Assembly (NCBI GenBank): GCA_025617745.1
Contig: CM046855.1
Coordinates: 41,363,663-41,427,662, forward strand
Direction: 5' to 3'
DNA: 64,000 nucleotides
Origin: Heliocidaris erythrogramma
Lineage: Eukaryota; Echinodermata; Echinoidea; Camarodonta; Echinometridae
This document shows, in pieces, positions 56,983-64,000 of the stretch. Each line of letters opens with the position of its first letter. The stretch's first letter is position 1. The position numbers and the translations under genes are program-made. Under the pieces are notes generated by a model, which had not been told where the DNA came from, made no database searches, and was given only the letters and a program-made list of their open reading frames with translations.

Positions 56983-57320
56983 AAAAAAAAAAAAATCAAG
57001 TTTGTACCTGAATGTTGACACGATATTTCGAGACTTCAAAAGCTTCGAGCTTCGAGCTACGAGCTTCGAGCTTTAAAAAAAAAAAATAAAAATCAAGTTT
57101 GTACCTGAATGTTGACACGATATTTCGAGACTTCAAAAGCTTCGAGCTTCGAGCTTCGAGCTACGAGCTACGAGCTTCGAGCTACGAGCTTCGAGCTTCG
57201 AGCTTTAAAAAAAAAAAAAAATCAAGTTTGTACCTGAATGTTGACACGATATTTCGAGGCTTCAAAAGCTTCGAGCTTCGAGCTTCGAGCTTCGAGCTAC
57301 GAGCTACGAGCTACGAGCTT
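56983..57320. repeat. Triplicate unit with 7-bp CTTCGAG/CTACGAG runs
   Basis: Three tandem units, each made of an A run, the same ~55-bp piece (TCAAGTTTGTACCTGAATGT then TGACACGATATTTCGAG) and a run of 7-base CTTCGAG or CTACGAG words. The runs hold roughly four, nine and seven words. The array starts only a few bases after the stop codon of LINE ORF1 (minus strand). Confidence 0.9.
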
Positions 57321-57321
57321 T

Positions 57322-58176
57322 TTAAACGTCAACTTGTCTTCCCATGTTTCGATTTCTTTGGAACTCCTCAAATAGTGCATTTTGCTCACCTATGGGGATA
57401 TGCTTCCGATCAACGTATAGCTTCCTTGGTTCTGTTCTTGAAAAGAACGCCTTCTTCCCTGCGGCTTTCGCTGCGTGTAGAAGTCGGAACTGGGGTTTAC
57501 GCGCCTCGCGGACCGCCTTTGGTAGGTCGTCAGTTATAACCATTCTGGTACCTTTCAAATGACGTGCTTTGCCCAAAATTTTCTCTTTGTCGTTGTATCT
57601 CAGCAATCTAGCCTTGATCGGGCGTGGTTGAGATGATGAGAAACATCGATGTACTCGCTGAAATTCAATATCCTCTATCTCCTTCTCACTAAATTTCAGC
57701 TTCTCCTTGAAGAAATCTCCAATCACCTTTCGTATGTCTTCTGGCTCTTCTCGACTACCTTTTTCTGGTATCCCCAGAAAAACTAAATTTTCCCTCGCCG
57801 CGTAAATATTGAGCTTCTCCGACTCACTCAAAAGGTACTTGATCCTTTCGTCGAACTTGTTTTCCATCCTAGGTATCATTTCAGACTTTATCTTTTCAGT
57901 TTCACTTGCATTAAATGACACCGAATTCACGATTTCCGTCAATGTAGATTCCACTTTAATGACACGAGCATTAATTTCCCTCCACTGGACTTCCATGTTC
58001 TTTTCTAGACTGTCTAATCTAGCATGAATTCTAGAGAAATTCTCCATCATCAAATCTTTCAAGGACTCTTCCCCAGCCTCATCCTGCTTGGCCCCCTTGG
58101 CCCCGCTGGGCCCCGCCAGGCCAGGGCTGTTAGAAGGCCTAAGTCTCTTCTTTCCGTCTCGTCCGTCTCTGCTCAT
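57322..58176 (-). CDS. LINE ORF1 protein (L1 ORF1p-like RNA-binding protein)
   Basis: 284 residues. Residues 1-35 are basic and Gly/Pro-rich. Residues 38-125 are a heptad-like coiled coil, expected to trimerise. An RRM starts at NLVFLGIPE (130-138) and runs to about 215, with RPIKARLLRY (185-194). A basic C-terminal domain with DDLPKAVREARK (216-227) follows, as in L1 ORF1p. Such proteins coat the element RNA and act as nucleic-acid chaperones. No zinc knuckle is seen. It shares strand with ORF2 and is intact. The Met is the first in frame after a short leader. It most likely belongs to the same element as ORF2, though the 3.3-kb gap leaves some doubt. Confidence 0.92.
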   Translation of the reverse strand: MSRDGRDGKKRLRPSNSPGLAGPSGAKGAKQDEAGEESLKDLMMENFSRIHARLDSLEKNMEVQWREINARVIKVESTLTEIVNSVSFNASETEKIKSEMIPRMENKFDERIKYLLSESEKLNIYAARENLVFLGIPEKGSREEPEDIRKVIGDFFKEKLKFSEKEIEDIEFQRVHRCFSSSQPRPIKARLLRYNDKEKILGKARHLKGTRMVITDDLPKAVREARKPQFRLLHAAKAAGKKAFFSRTEPRKLYVDRKHIPIGEQNALFEEFQRNRNMGRQVDV

Positions 58177-58284
58177 CGCTAATCCCTTCTCGAGTTAACA
58201 CAAAGTCAATGCAAATTCAATACATAATTGAGGAGAGGGGTCCAAATAGGTGTTCACTCGTCAAGAGTCATGCGGAGAAGATCC

Positions 58285-58335
58285 TAAAAGTTGGAACGCT
58301 TCACGATTGTGCGTGTCATCCTTGCGCCAGGGGCC

Positions 58336-58367
<32 letters not shown>

Positions 58368-58396
58368 ATAGATGTGTTGCCTTTTAAGCGATGTGT
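58285..58396 (-). pseudogene. RNU6: U6 spliceosomal snRNA-like sequence at the LINE 5' end
   Basis: The minus strand matches U6 snRNA over its full length. The central GATACAGAGAAGATTAGCAT then GGCCCC, the AAGGATGACACGC block and the GTGAAGCGTTCCA 3' stem are all present, ending in CTTTTA where U6 has its oligo-U end. It differs by an extra G in the CCCCTGGCGCAAGG region, changes in the CACAATCGTG segment and a diverged 5' stem-loop. The sites that pair with U2 and the 5' splice site (ACAGAGA, AGC) are kept. The changes suggest a pseudogene or a copy carried by the LINE, not an active snRNA gene. Confidence 0.88.
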
Positions 58397-58944
58397 TGCG
58401 TTATAGCTCTGGAACATGCCGTATAGCGCCACCTCTTGTCATACCACGCATAGTCATCTACAGCCACCTTGCGAACAAATGAAAAAGACAATCTATTTTC
58501 ATCATTATAGCCGCGAATTCAATCTGGTTTTCGTCATTACAGTTATGAAAGTGAAGCTTAGACTAGGATTATACTGGTCATGTATGTAGAATTTCGATAA
58601 TTGTTTTATAAAGCGGAGCTTTTTATATGAAAATCGGACAATTGTCGTTAAACTGCACACTACCCCTATGCAGTGACATAGTGAAGCCACCGGTGCTGCG
58701 GTGCAATGTACAGTGTATCGGGCCGGGGCCGGGCCTGGTCGGAGTCGATTCTGAATGGAATCCAAATCGAGCATCTAGTTGGCATGCACTAGTGTAGGCA
58801 ACGTATGGCTTTGCGTCCTGCGGCCTCTAAATAACTAGATAACAAAAGCTGCTTTTCTATCAGGAGACTTGAAACATGCCCTTTGCTTCGCTTTGATTTG
58901 AGATCAAATTTTCAGTCTACCGACCGTATAAAAAAATTGTATAA
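58397..58944. other. Right internal part of the DNA transposon
   Basis: No recognisable coding sequence. A GC-rich stretch at 58715-58745 (GGGCCGGGGCCGGGCC) precedes GGAGTCGATTCTGAATGG, which resembles words of the left internal part. Confidence 0.5.
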
Positions 58945-59034
58945 AAGTCATGGAAAGGTCATGGAATTCTGGCTAGAAAGGTCATGGAAAGTCATGGAAT
59001 TTAATTCATGAGAAAGAGTACGAACCCTGCTACC

Positions 59035-59596
59035 TATTATGCCTGTAGTCTTGACTACGGGACCCCTTCGAGAATTATCACACATGTGTCACAATATTGT
59101 GCGCACCCCCCGTAATCCTATTGTCCCCTTCGCCACTCGCGCGCGTCAATACGCTACGGCCATCTTCCTCTTTCTTGCTCGCCCCCGACGAGTTAGGACG
59201 TATAGTCACAGCGCTCCTGAAATCAGGTCGTATAGTATCTTTTTGGTGCGCTTTTTCACATAGTTAAAGCACTTTTAGGTACCTATATTCGTTTAGATTA
59301 TAGTACTTTGTGTTTTATTAGTCACTCTTGCCGATTGCAAGGGATTTTTTGATTCCCTTTCTTGGCATTTATTTTTCTCTTTCACGGTCAGCCCCACGTA
59401 GATATTTCCGTGTTTGTGGGTGTTTCCGTTTGTCACCGAGCCTTCGGGTTCGGCGTTTATTCTTACGGTTTTTAGGCTGTGAAAATTTCTTTAGTGCGTA
59501 TCTCCCAAATAATTTTACCCTTATTTACTGCATTCAGTTGAAGTATTTCTTATTTTGAAAAAAAGTATACTTTATTGTCTGTTTTATTGCAGTGGT
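59035..59596 (+). other. DIRS-type element, left end and leader
   Basis: Starts around a small palindrome CTGTAGTCTTGACTACGGG (59042-59060). Composition differs from the AT-rich introns. It leads into gag; the last bases before the gag ATG read TTTTATTGCAG then TGGT, similar to a splice acceptor. The exact left border and terminal repeat cannot be fixed because the right end is outside the window. Confidence 0.55.
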
Positions 59597-61883
59597 ATGG
59601 ATTCGGAAGAAGAAGCAGCTAGGTCAAGGAGACCTGCTTCTTCCGAAGAGTCGTCTAGCAAGACGACTCGGCCTTCCAGAACTCCCCCGAGTACTGCGGT
59701 ACATGGGGGAGGGAGGAGGGCTAAGGGTAAGTTGCCTAGTGGTGTTTCCTTGCAGAGTTTGCCAGTCTCGGAGCTTGCGGCTTCGGGACGGGTGGCGTTA
59801 ACTGAATCGGGATTGTCAACTCCGAAGCCCGTGGTTTCGGGGTGGGTGGCGTCAGATTCTAGTGGTTTGGATATCCCGAATCCAATCCCCCGGTCGCTGA
59901 GACCAGAGGGGGGGGCTGTTGTTTCCCGTACGGTAGCGTTCACTCGCTCTGATCCGTTAGGGGAGACGCGCCCCACTACTGCAGGGCAGCCCACGGGCTT
60001 AGTCCATGTTGGTCTGGGTTCTCAAACCCTAGCCCCCGGCAAACGCCATATGGGGGAACGAGTACTTCCTGGGCTGTCTACATTGCCAGCTAATGGGAAT
60101 GCTCGAGCTAACAATTATGGACGCTCTTCGGAGCAACAGGTGTTTTCACCTGAGTGCGTGACTACTAGTGCTCCCCTATTGCTGCTTTCGAGCGGTCCAA
60201 TAGCGGGTTCACACGCCTTTAGTAGTCATCGGGCACATACCGAGTCATCTCGGTCTGCCCACGCACTGGGAGCTTTTAGCTCCCAACCCAAGGCTACTGC
60301 ATCTTCTTGCTTAGCCAATATGGGTGATTTGGGCGATTCTCTAGGCTTACGCCATGAGCGCTCCAATCCCTTTATGGGAAGTGAACGCCCCTCCGCGGAG
60401 GGATCGGTTTGTGTTTCCGAAGAGGCTTCGGGGATCCGAACGAATCCGATTAAGCGTTCTAAGAAAAGGGTTTCGGCTACGACTTTTGTCGAGCCAGCCA
60501 AGAAAAAGGCTAAGAAGAAGGCAAAAAGTGGCAAGGCTTTGCCGGCCTCTTGCCCGTCTGGCCTGGCTAACCCAGCTAGCTCCTCTCAAGCTGACATGTT
60601 CAGTATGATGCGGGATTTTGCTCAGAATCAGGGTTGGTCCTTTGTACCGGCTACTTCAACCCTGACTTCTGTCCCTATTCAGGGATCTCGCCTTGAGTCT
60701 AATCAGCCTTTTGTGATTGATTCCTCTTTGTCTGAGTCGGATTCGCATGTGCCTCCTATTCCCGCGGCCCTTGGGGCTCCGCCGGGCGAGGAGACTTTTG
60801 TTGAACCATGCGGGGCTCTGCCTGCGGGGCTCTGCCTGCGGGGCTCTGCCTGCGGAGGCCTTTGTTAGTGCTCCTTTGTCTCATTCCACTCGGGTGGAAC
60901 CAGATTCGGATGTGGCTTCTCAAGCTTCGGTTCCTGAATCGCTTGGGCAGGCGGAGTCTCAATCGCTTGCTCTTCGCGGGGTAGAAGCGATTGCTTTGTT
61001 GTCCAAATATCTCCCTGATTTTCAGTCAACCCGCGCGCAGGGTTCGACTTCGCGTTGGAAATTTAAGCAGCAGGATTCCTCTGAGGGTATCGCTCTTGAG
61101 GAGGTTTTCAAGCTGGAGTATGACCGCATTGAGGCCGCGCTGTTGATTAAGCGCTCTAATGCGGTCAAGGGTAAGGCCTTTGCCTTTTGTTCTCAGGACC
61201 AAGACAGCTTTTTTAAGGCTAAGACTCTGTCTCCTGAGGTTTTGGAGGTTGGTCGTCGCTTACGGGCGACTAATCCGCTTACCTCCGCCGCTTTCAAGGC
61301 GGAGGATAAGATCTGGTCTAATATTGAAAACCAGGTTAGGTCGGGGATGCGTTTGTCGGCGTTTCAAGGGTTTCTCTCCGACCTTAGGTCCAGGGCGGAG
61401 GAGTTGAATGTTACCGATGGTGACAAGCTGATTATTGACGACCTGTTGCATACTCTTTTTTGTCTGCAGTGGTCGCAGCTTTCCACCGCAGCTGCTTCGG
61501 CTACGTTCCGTCGCAGGACCTCGGCTCTCTCGGCACTGGGTGTTAGAGAGTCGGGCATTGCTCAACTTCTCCGAGATGTTCCGTCTCGGGGTCCTTCGCT
61601 TTTTGGTGGTAAATTCGCTACGGTTTTTCAGAGAGAGATCGATGCGCGTAAGCAGATCTCGGATATGACTAAGCAGTTTCACACTAGCTCTAAGCCAACG
61701 CGGGCCCCTGTTCAGCGTAGACCTGCTGGTCCCGTTTCGGGTCAACGCAGTCGCGTGTCTAGGGTCCCGCCTCCTGAGCCACAGCCAGCTCCTTCTCGTG
61801 GGAGAGGGAGTCGTGGCAGGGGCATTTCGAGAGGTACTCGTGGTAAGGCGATGGCTTCGCAGAAGGCCAAGCCTGGGTTTTGA
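59597..61883 (+). pseudogene. DIRS-type gag-like ORF, frameshifted
   Basis: Capsid-like gene of the element, inferred by position before the RT. The first part (from the Met at 59597) is Ser/Pro-rich with a basic KKAKKKAKS stretch (about 60505-60530). The second part, in another frame up to 61883, contains a helical region and ends in an Arg-Gly-rich tail (PSRGRGSRGRG) suited to nucleic-acid binding. The break is at 60810-60851, where a 14-bp unit GCGGGGCTCTGCCT stands three times. With one unit only, the two frames would be continuous; the extra 28 bp shifts the frame and ends the first part at 60868. The last ~85 bp overlap the RT frame. Confidence 0.8.
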
Positions 61884-63834
61884 TGTTTTTCCCCGAGCGC
61901 TTGTTCAACCGAATGTGGTAGGTGGCCGTCTTCACGCGTTTCTCCCCGCTTGGGAGGCCATCTCCGGGGACGCGTTTGTTCTCTCCGTCGTGCGAGACGG
62001 ATTCTTCATAGATCTTTGCGCTTCGCTCCCCGGAGGGGCTATAAGAATTCGGTCACCTCCCATGTCTGCCCTGTCTCGATCTCATGCTTCAAAGGAGATC
62101 GAGTCTCTTCTGGAAAAGAGGGCTATAGAAAGGGTAAGAGACAGGCCGTCTCTTTCCCTTTCTCCAATATTTGTTATTCCCAAGCGCTCGGGAAAACTTC
62201 GTTTGATACTGAACCTAAAAAGGATAAACAAATTTATTCCTCCGGTTCATTTTCGGATGGAGACTCTTGCCTCCATTCTTCCGTTGATCAAAAGGGAAGA
62301 CTACGCGGTCTCGATAGATCTCAAGGACGCGTACTTTCACATTCCCATTCATCGCGCATCTCGCGATCTTCTGGGGTTCTCCTTCCTCTCGGAGACTTAT
62401 CGTTTTCGGGCTCTTCCCTTCGGGCTGCGCCCGGCCCCTCGGGTTTTTACTCAAGTTGTAGCGGTGCTAGCGGCCTTTCTGAGGCGTCGCGGCCTGCGGT
62501 TGTTTTGTTACCTGGACGATTGGCTTCTCCTTGCGGAGTCGCGCGACCGTTTGTTGGTCGAGACTCGTTTGCTCGTCTCTCTTACTCAAGACTTAGGTTT
62601 CCTAATAAATTGGGAAAAGTCAGAGTTAGTCCCCACTCGCAGCCCAGTTTTTCTGGGGGCGGTGTTAGACATAAGGAATCAGTTAGCTCGGCCCAGTCGA
62701 GACAGGATTCTCACCATTGTCTCTGCGGCTCGCAAGCTCTTGCTGGCCAGAAGAGTCTCGGCCAGATAGTGGCTTCAGTTTCTAGGTTATCTAGCCAGTC
62801 TAGTCGATGTTTTAGAGGACTGCCGGCTCCTCATGAGACCCTTTCAGAGACATCTCCTCAGGTTCTTCAAGCCGGGAAAAGACTCTCTTTTGGTCTGGAT
62901 TCCAGTACCAGTAAAGATCAAGTCTCTTCTCTCTTGTTGGACGAGCGAGGTGTTTCTCGCGCGAGGCAGGTCCTTCTCTGCCCCTCTTCCGTCGATATCG
63001 GTTTCGACGGACGCCTCTCGGTTGGGGTGGGGAGGACACTGCAACGGCAGCACGGTTGCGGGGGATTGGTCTCATCTTGGGACTCTTCCTCATATCAATG
63101 TCCTGGAGTTTATAGCAGTTCTGTTGACCTTGCTCCATTTCAGAAGTCGACTTCTCAGTCGTTCGGTTCTGATTCTCACGGACAATGTTACTGTGGCGGC
63201 ATATATCAATCGGCAGGGAGGCACTCGTTCGGTTGCCCTGAATGCCCTAGCAGCTCAGCTGTGGAGGTGGTGTCGTCGCATGGCAATCACACCCGTGGCC
63301 TCTTTCATCCCCGGTCGGGAAAACCTCATTGCGGATTTTCTGTCCCGGGGCAGGTATCTTCCATCGGAATGGATGCTCCATCCGGAGGTATTTTGCCGCA
63401 TTCGCAGTTGCCTAGGTCCACTGGAAGTGGATCTATTTGCGTCGGTGCTAAATCACCAGCTGCCGAAGTATTGCTCCCGTGTTCGCGATCAGGGAGCATG
63501 GGCTCTCGATGCTTTCTCCCTCAGCTGGGAGAACCTTCAGGGATTCGCCTTTCCTCCCTTCCAACTGATTCCGCGTGTCTTGCGGAAAATCAGGGAAGAT
63601 CGGGCGAGGGTGCTTGTAATAGCTCCCTTTTGGCCCAGGAGGAATTGGTTTCCGGAACTTATGAGCCTTCTAAGGGCTCAACCGTTAGTTCTCCCGTTAA
63701 GAGCGGATCTGGTGTTACAGCCCCTATCGGGGATTCTTCACCACAATCCGGAGTCTCTTCATTTGACTGCTTGGCCCCTGTCAGGGAATCTGCAAGACAG
63801 TCGGGTCTCTCTGATAGAGCCGCGGACTTTTTAA
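61798..63834 (+). pseudogene. DIRS-type reverse transcriptase-RNase H ORF, one stop
   Basis: The reverse transcriptase has IFVIPKRSGKLRLILNLKRI (124-143), SIDLKDAYFHIPI (172-184), LPFGLRPAPRVFT (206-218) and catalytic YLDD (238-241), all typical of DIRS elements. A TAG at 62767-62769 interrupts the frame after residue 323. The same frame continues with RNase H signatures STDASRLGWGGH, HINVLEF, LTDNVTVAAYINRQGG and IADFLSR. A region with LEVDLFAS ... DAFSLSW ... APFWP follows, as in the C-terminal part of DIRS polyproteins. The frame overlaps the end of gag and the start of the recombinase. The single stop could be a recent mutation or, less likely, a readthrough site. Confidence 0.93.
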
Positions 63835-64000
63835 TGTCCAGTCGTAGGGTTTCTACTAGGGAAATTTACAATTCCCGTCTCTCGGTCTTTTTCCTTTGGT
63901 GCAAAGAGAGAAATCAAACCCCTTCTAAGGCTCCTATTGGTTCAATTGCGGATTTCTTAATCTCGTTATTTGACAAAGGGAGATCTATTTCTACTATCCG
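63657..64000 (+). CDS. DIRS-type tyrosine recombinase, N-terminal part
   Basis: A frame overlapping the end of the RT-RNase H gene continues past it to the window edge. From about 63810 it reads GLSDRAADFLMSSRRVSTRE, followed by an aromatic-rich helical stretch (SVFFLWCKERN) and GSIADFLISLFDKGRSIST. This matches the core-binding (SAM-like) domain of DIRS tyrosine recombinases, which integrate the circular DNA intermediate. The first ATG in this frame is at 63834, but conserved sequence begins earlier, so the true start is upstream. The catalytic Arg-His-Arg-Tyr domain lies beyond the window. Confidence 0.85.

Larger units (their letters stand above)
49403..58284 (-). mobile_element. Non-LTR retrotransposon (LINE), L1/Tx1 group, near full length
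   Basis: Read on the minus strand: short 5' leader, ORF1 (58176-57322), a 3.3-kb repeat-rich spacer, ORF2 (53992-50246), and an 840-bp 3' UTR with a polypurine G run. It ends in AATAAA (about 49432-49427) just before a 13-base poly(A) (49415-49403). Both ORFs are uninterrupted, so the insertion looks young. Target duplications could not be resolved. The 5' boundary is uncertain: it lies either near 58200-58285 or beyond the U6-like sequence at 58396. Confidence 0.85.
48152..59029. mobile_element. DNA transposon (CAGGGTTCGTAC ends) enclosing a LINE
   Basis: Left end CAGGGTTCGTACGGGTCATG and right end ...GTACGAACCCTG are inverted. CTACC directly borders both ends (48147-48151 and 59030-59034), giving a five-base target duplication. 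Both subterminal regions are built from short GTCATGGAA words (left 48168-48270, right 58945-59000) in mirrored arrangement. The element's own unique DNA is about 48.3-49.4 kb and 58.4-58.95 kb and encodes no recognisable transposase. Everything between is the minus-strand LINE with the U6-like sequence at its 5' end. I do not assign a superfamily. Confidence 0.78.

Noticed and set aside
1..64000. CRISPR arrays, operons, prokaryotic promoters or phage genes
   Set aside because: Sequence is clearly eukaryotic: long AT-rich introns, spliced exon, SINE/LINE/DIRS elements. No regularly spaced direct repeats of CRISPR type were seen.

Overview
This window reads as intronic DNA from a large animal gene, loaded with transposons. 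It is AT-rich, carries no prokaryotic gene structure, and most of its open frames are short and random. The only host coding sequence I can support is one small exon at about 28324-28424 on the + strand. It encodes the Calx-beta-2 segment of a sodium/calcium exchanger (SLC8/NCX) and corresponds to the alternatively spliced A/B position of vertebrate NCX. The rest is best read as NCX introns plus nested mobile DNA. The repeat repertoire (tRNA-derived SINEs with ATT-type tails, many short inverted-repeat elements, a foldback element, a Tx1/L1-type LINE and a DIRS-type tyrosine-recombinase retroelement) suggests a marine invertebrate deuterostome. A sea-urchin-like echinoderm is my best guess, but the species is an inference.

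Layout. 1-28 kb: AT-rich intron with scattered short elements: a 113-bp hairpin MITE (2.7 kb), SINE pieces (3.7, 14.2, 18.5, 18.95, 24.9 kb), a TTAA-flanked element (12.65-13.3 kb), a degenerate minisatellite broken up by a MITE and a full SINE (18.05-19.4 kb), and a 140-bp duplication with a MITE in one copy (20.5-21.0 kb). 28.3 kb: the NCX exon. 29-47.6 kb: a dense field of miniature elements. These include eight of the eleven copies of a ~75-bp palindromic repeat; one copy is split by a TTAA-flanked piggyBac-like MITE. At 37.1-38.8 kb a foldback transposon sits inside another TTAA-flanked element. At 39.1-39.5 kb a long inverted repeat next to (TA)n carries hammerhead-like CTGANGA...GAAA motifs.

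48.15-59.03 kb: a composite. A DNA transposon with CAGGGTTCGTAC ends and a CTACC target duplication encloses a minus-strand LINE. The LINE has an intact ORF1 (coiled coil plus RRM), an intact 1248-residue ORF2 (APE endonuclease, reverse transcriptase, CCHC), a G-rich 3' UTR and a poly(A) tail. A full-length but diverged U6 snRNA sequence lies at its 5' end. ORF1 and ORF2 are unusually separated by 3.3 kb of repeat-rich spacer.

59.03-64.0 kb: a plus-strand DIRS-type element entering from its left end: leader, gag (frameshifted by a 14-bp repeat expansion), RT-RNase H (one in-frame stop) and the start of an overlapping tyrosine recombinase cut by the window edge.

The genes do not form an operon or pathway. 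The LINE and the DIRS element are independent replicators, the MITEs and SINEs are non-autonomous, and the NCX exon is the only host function seen.
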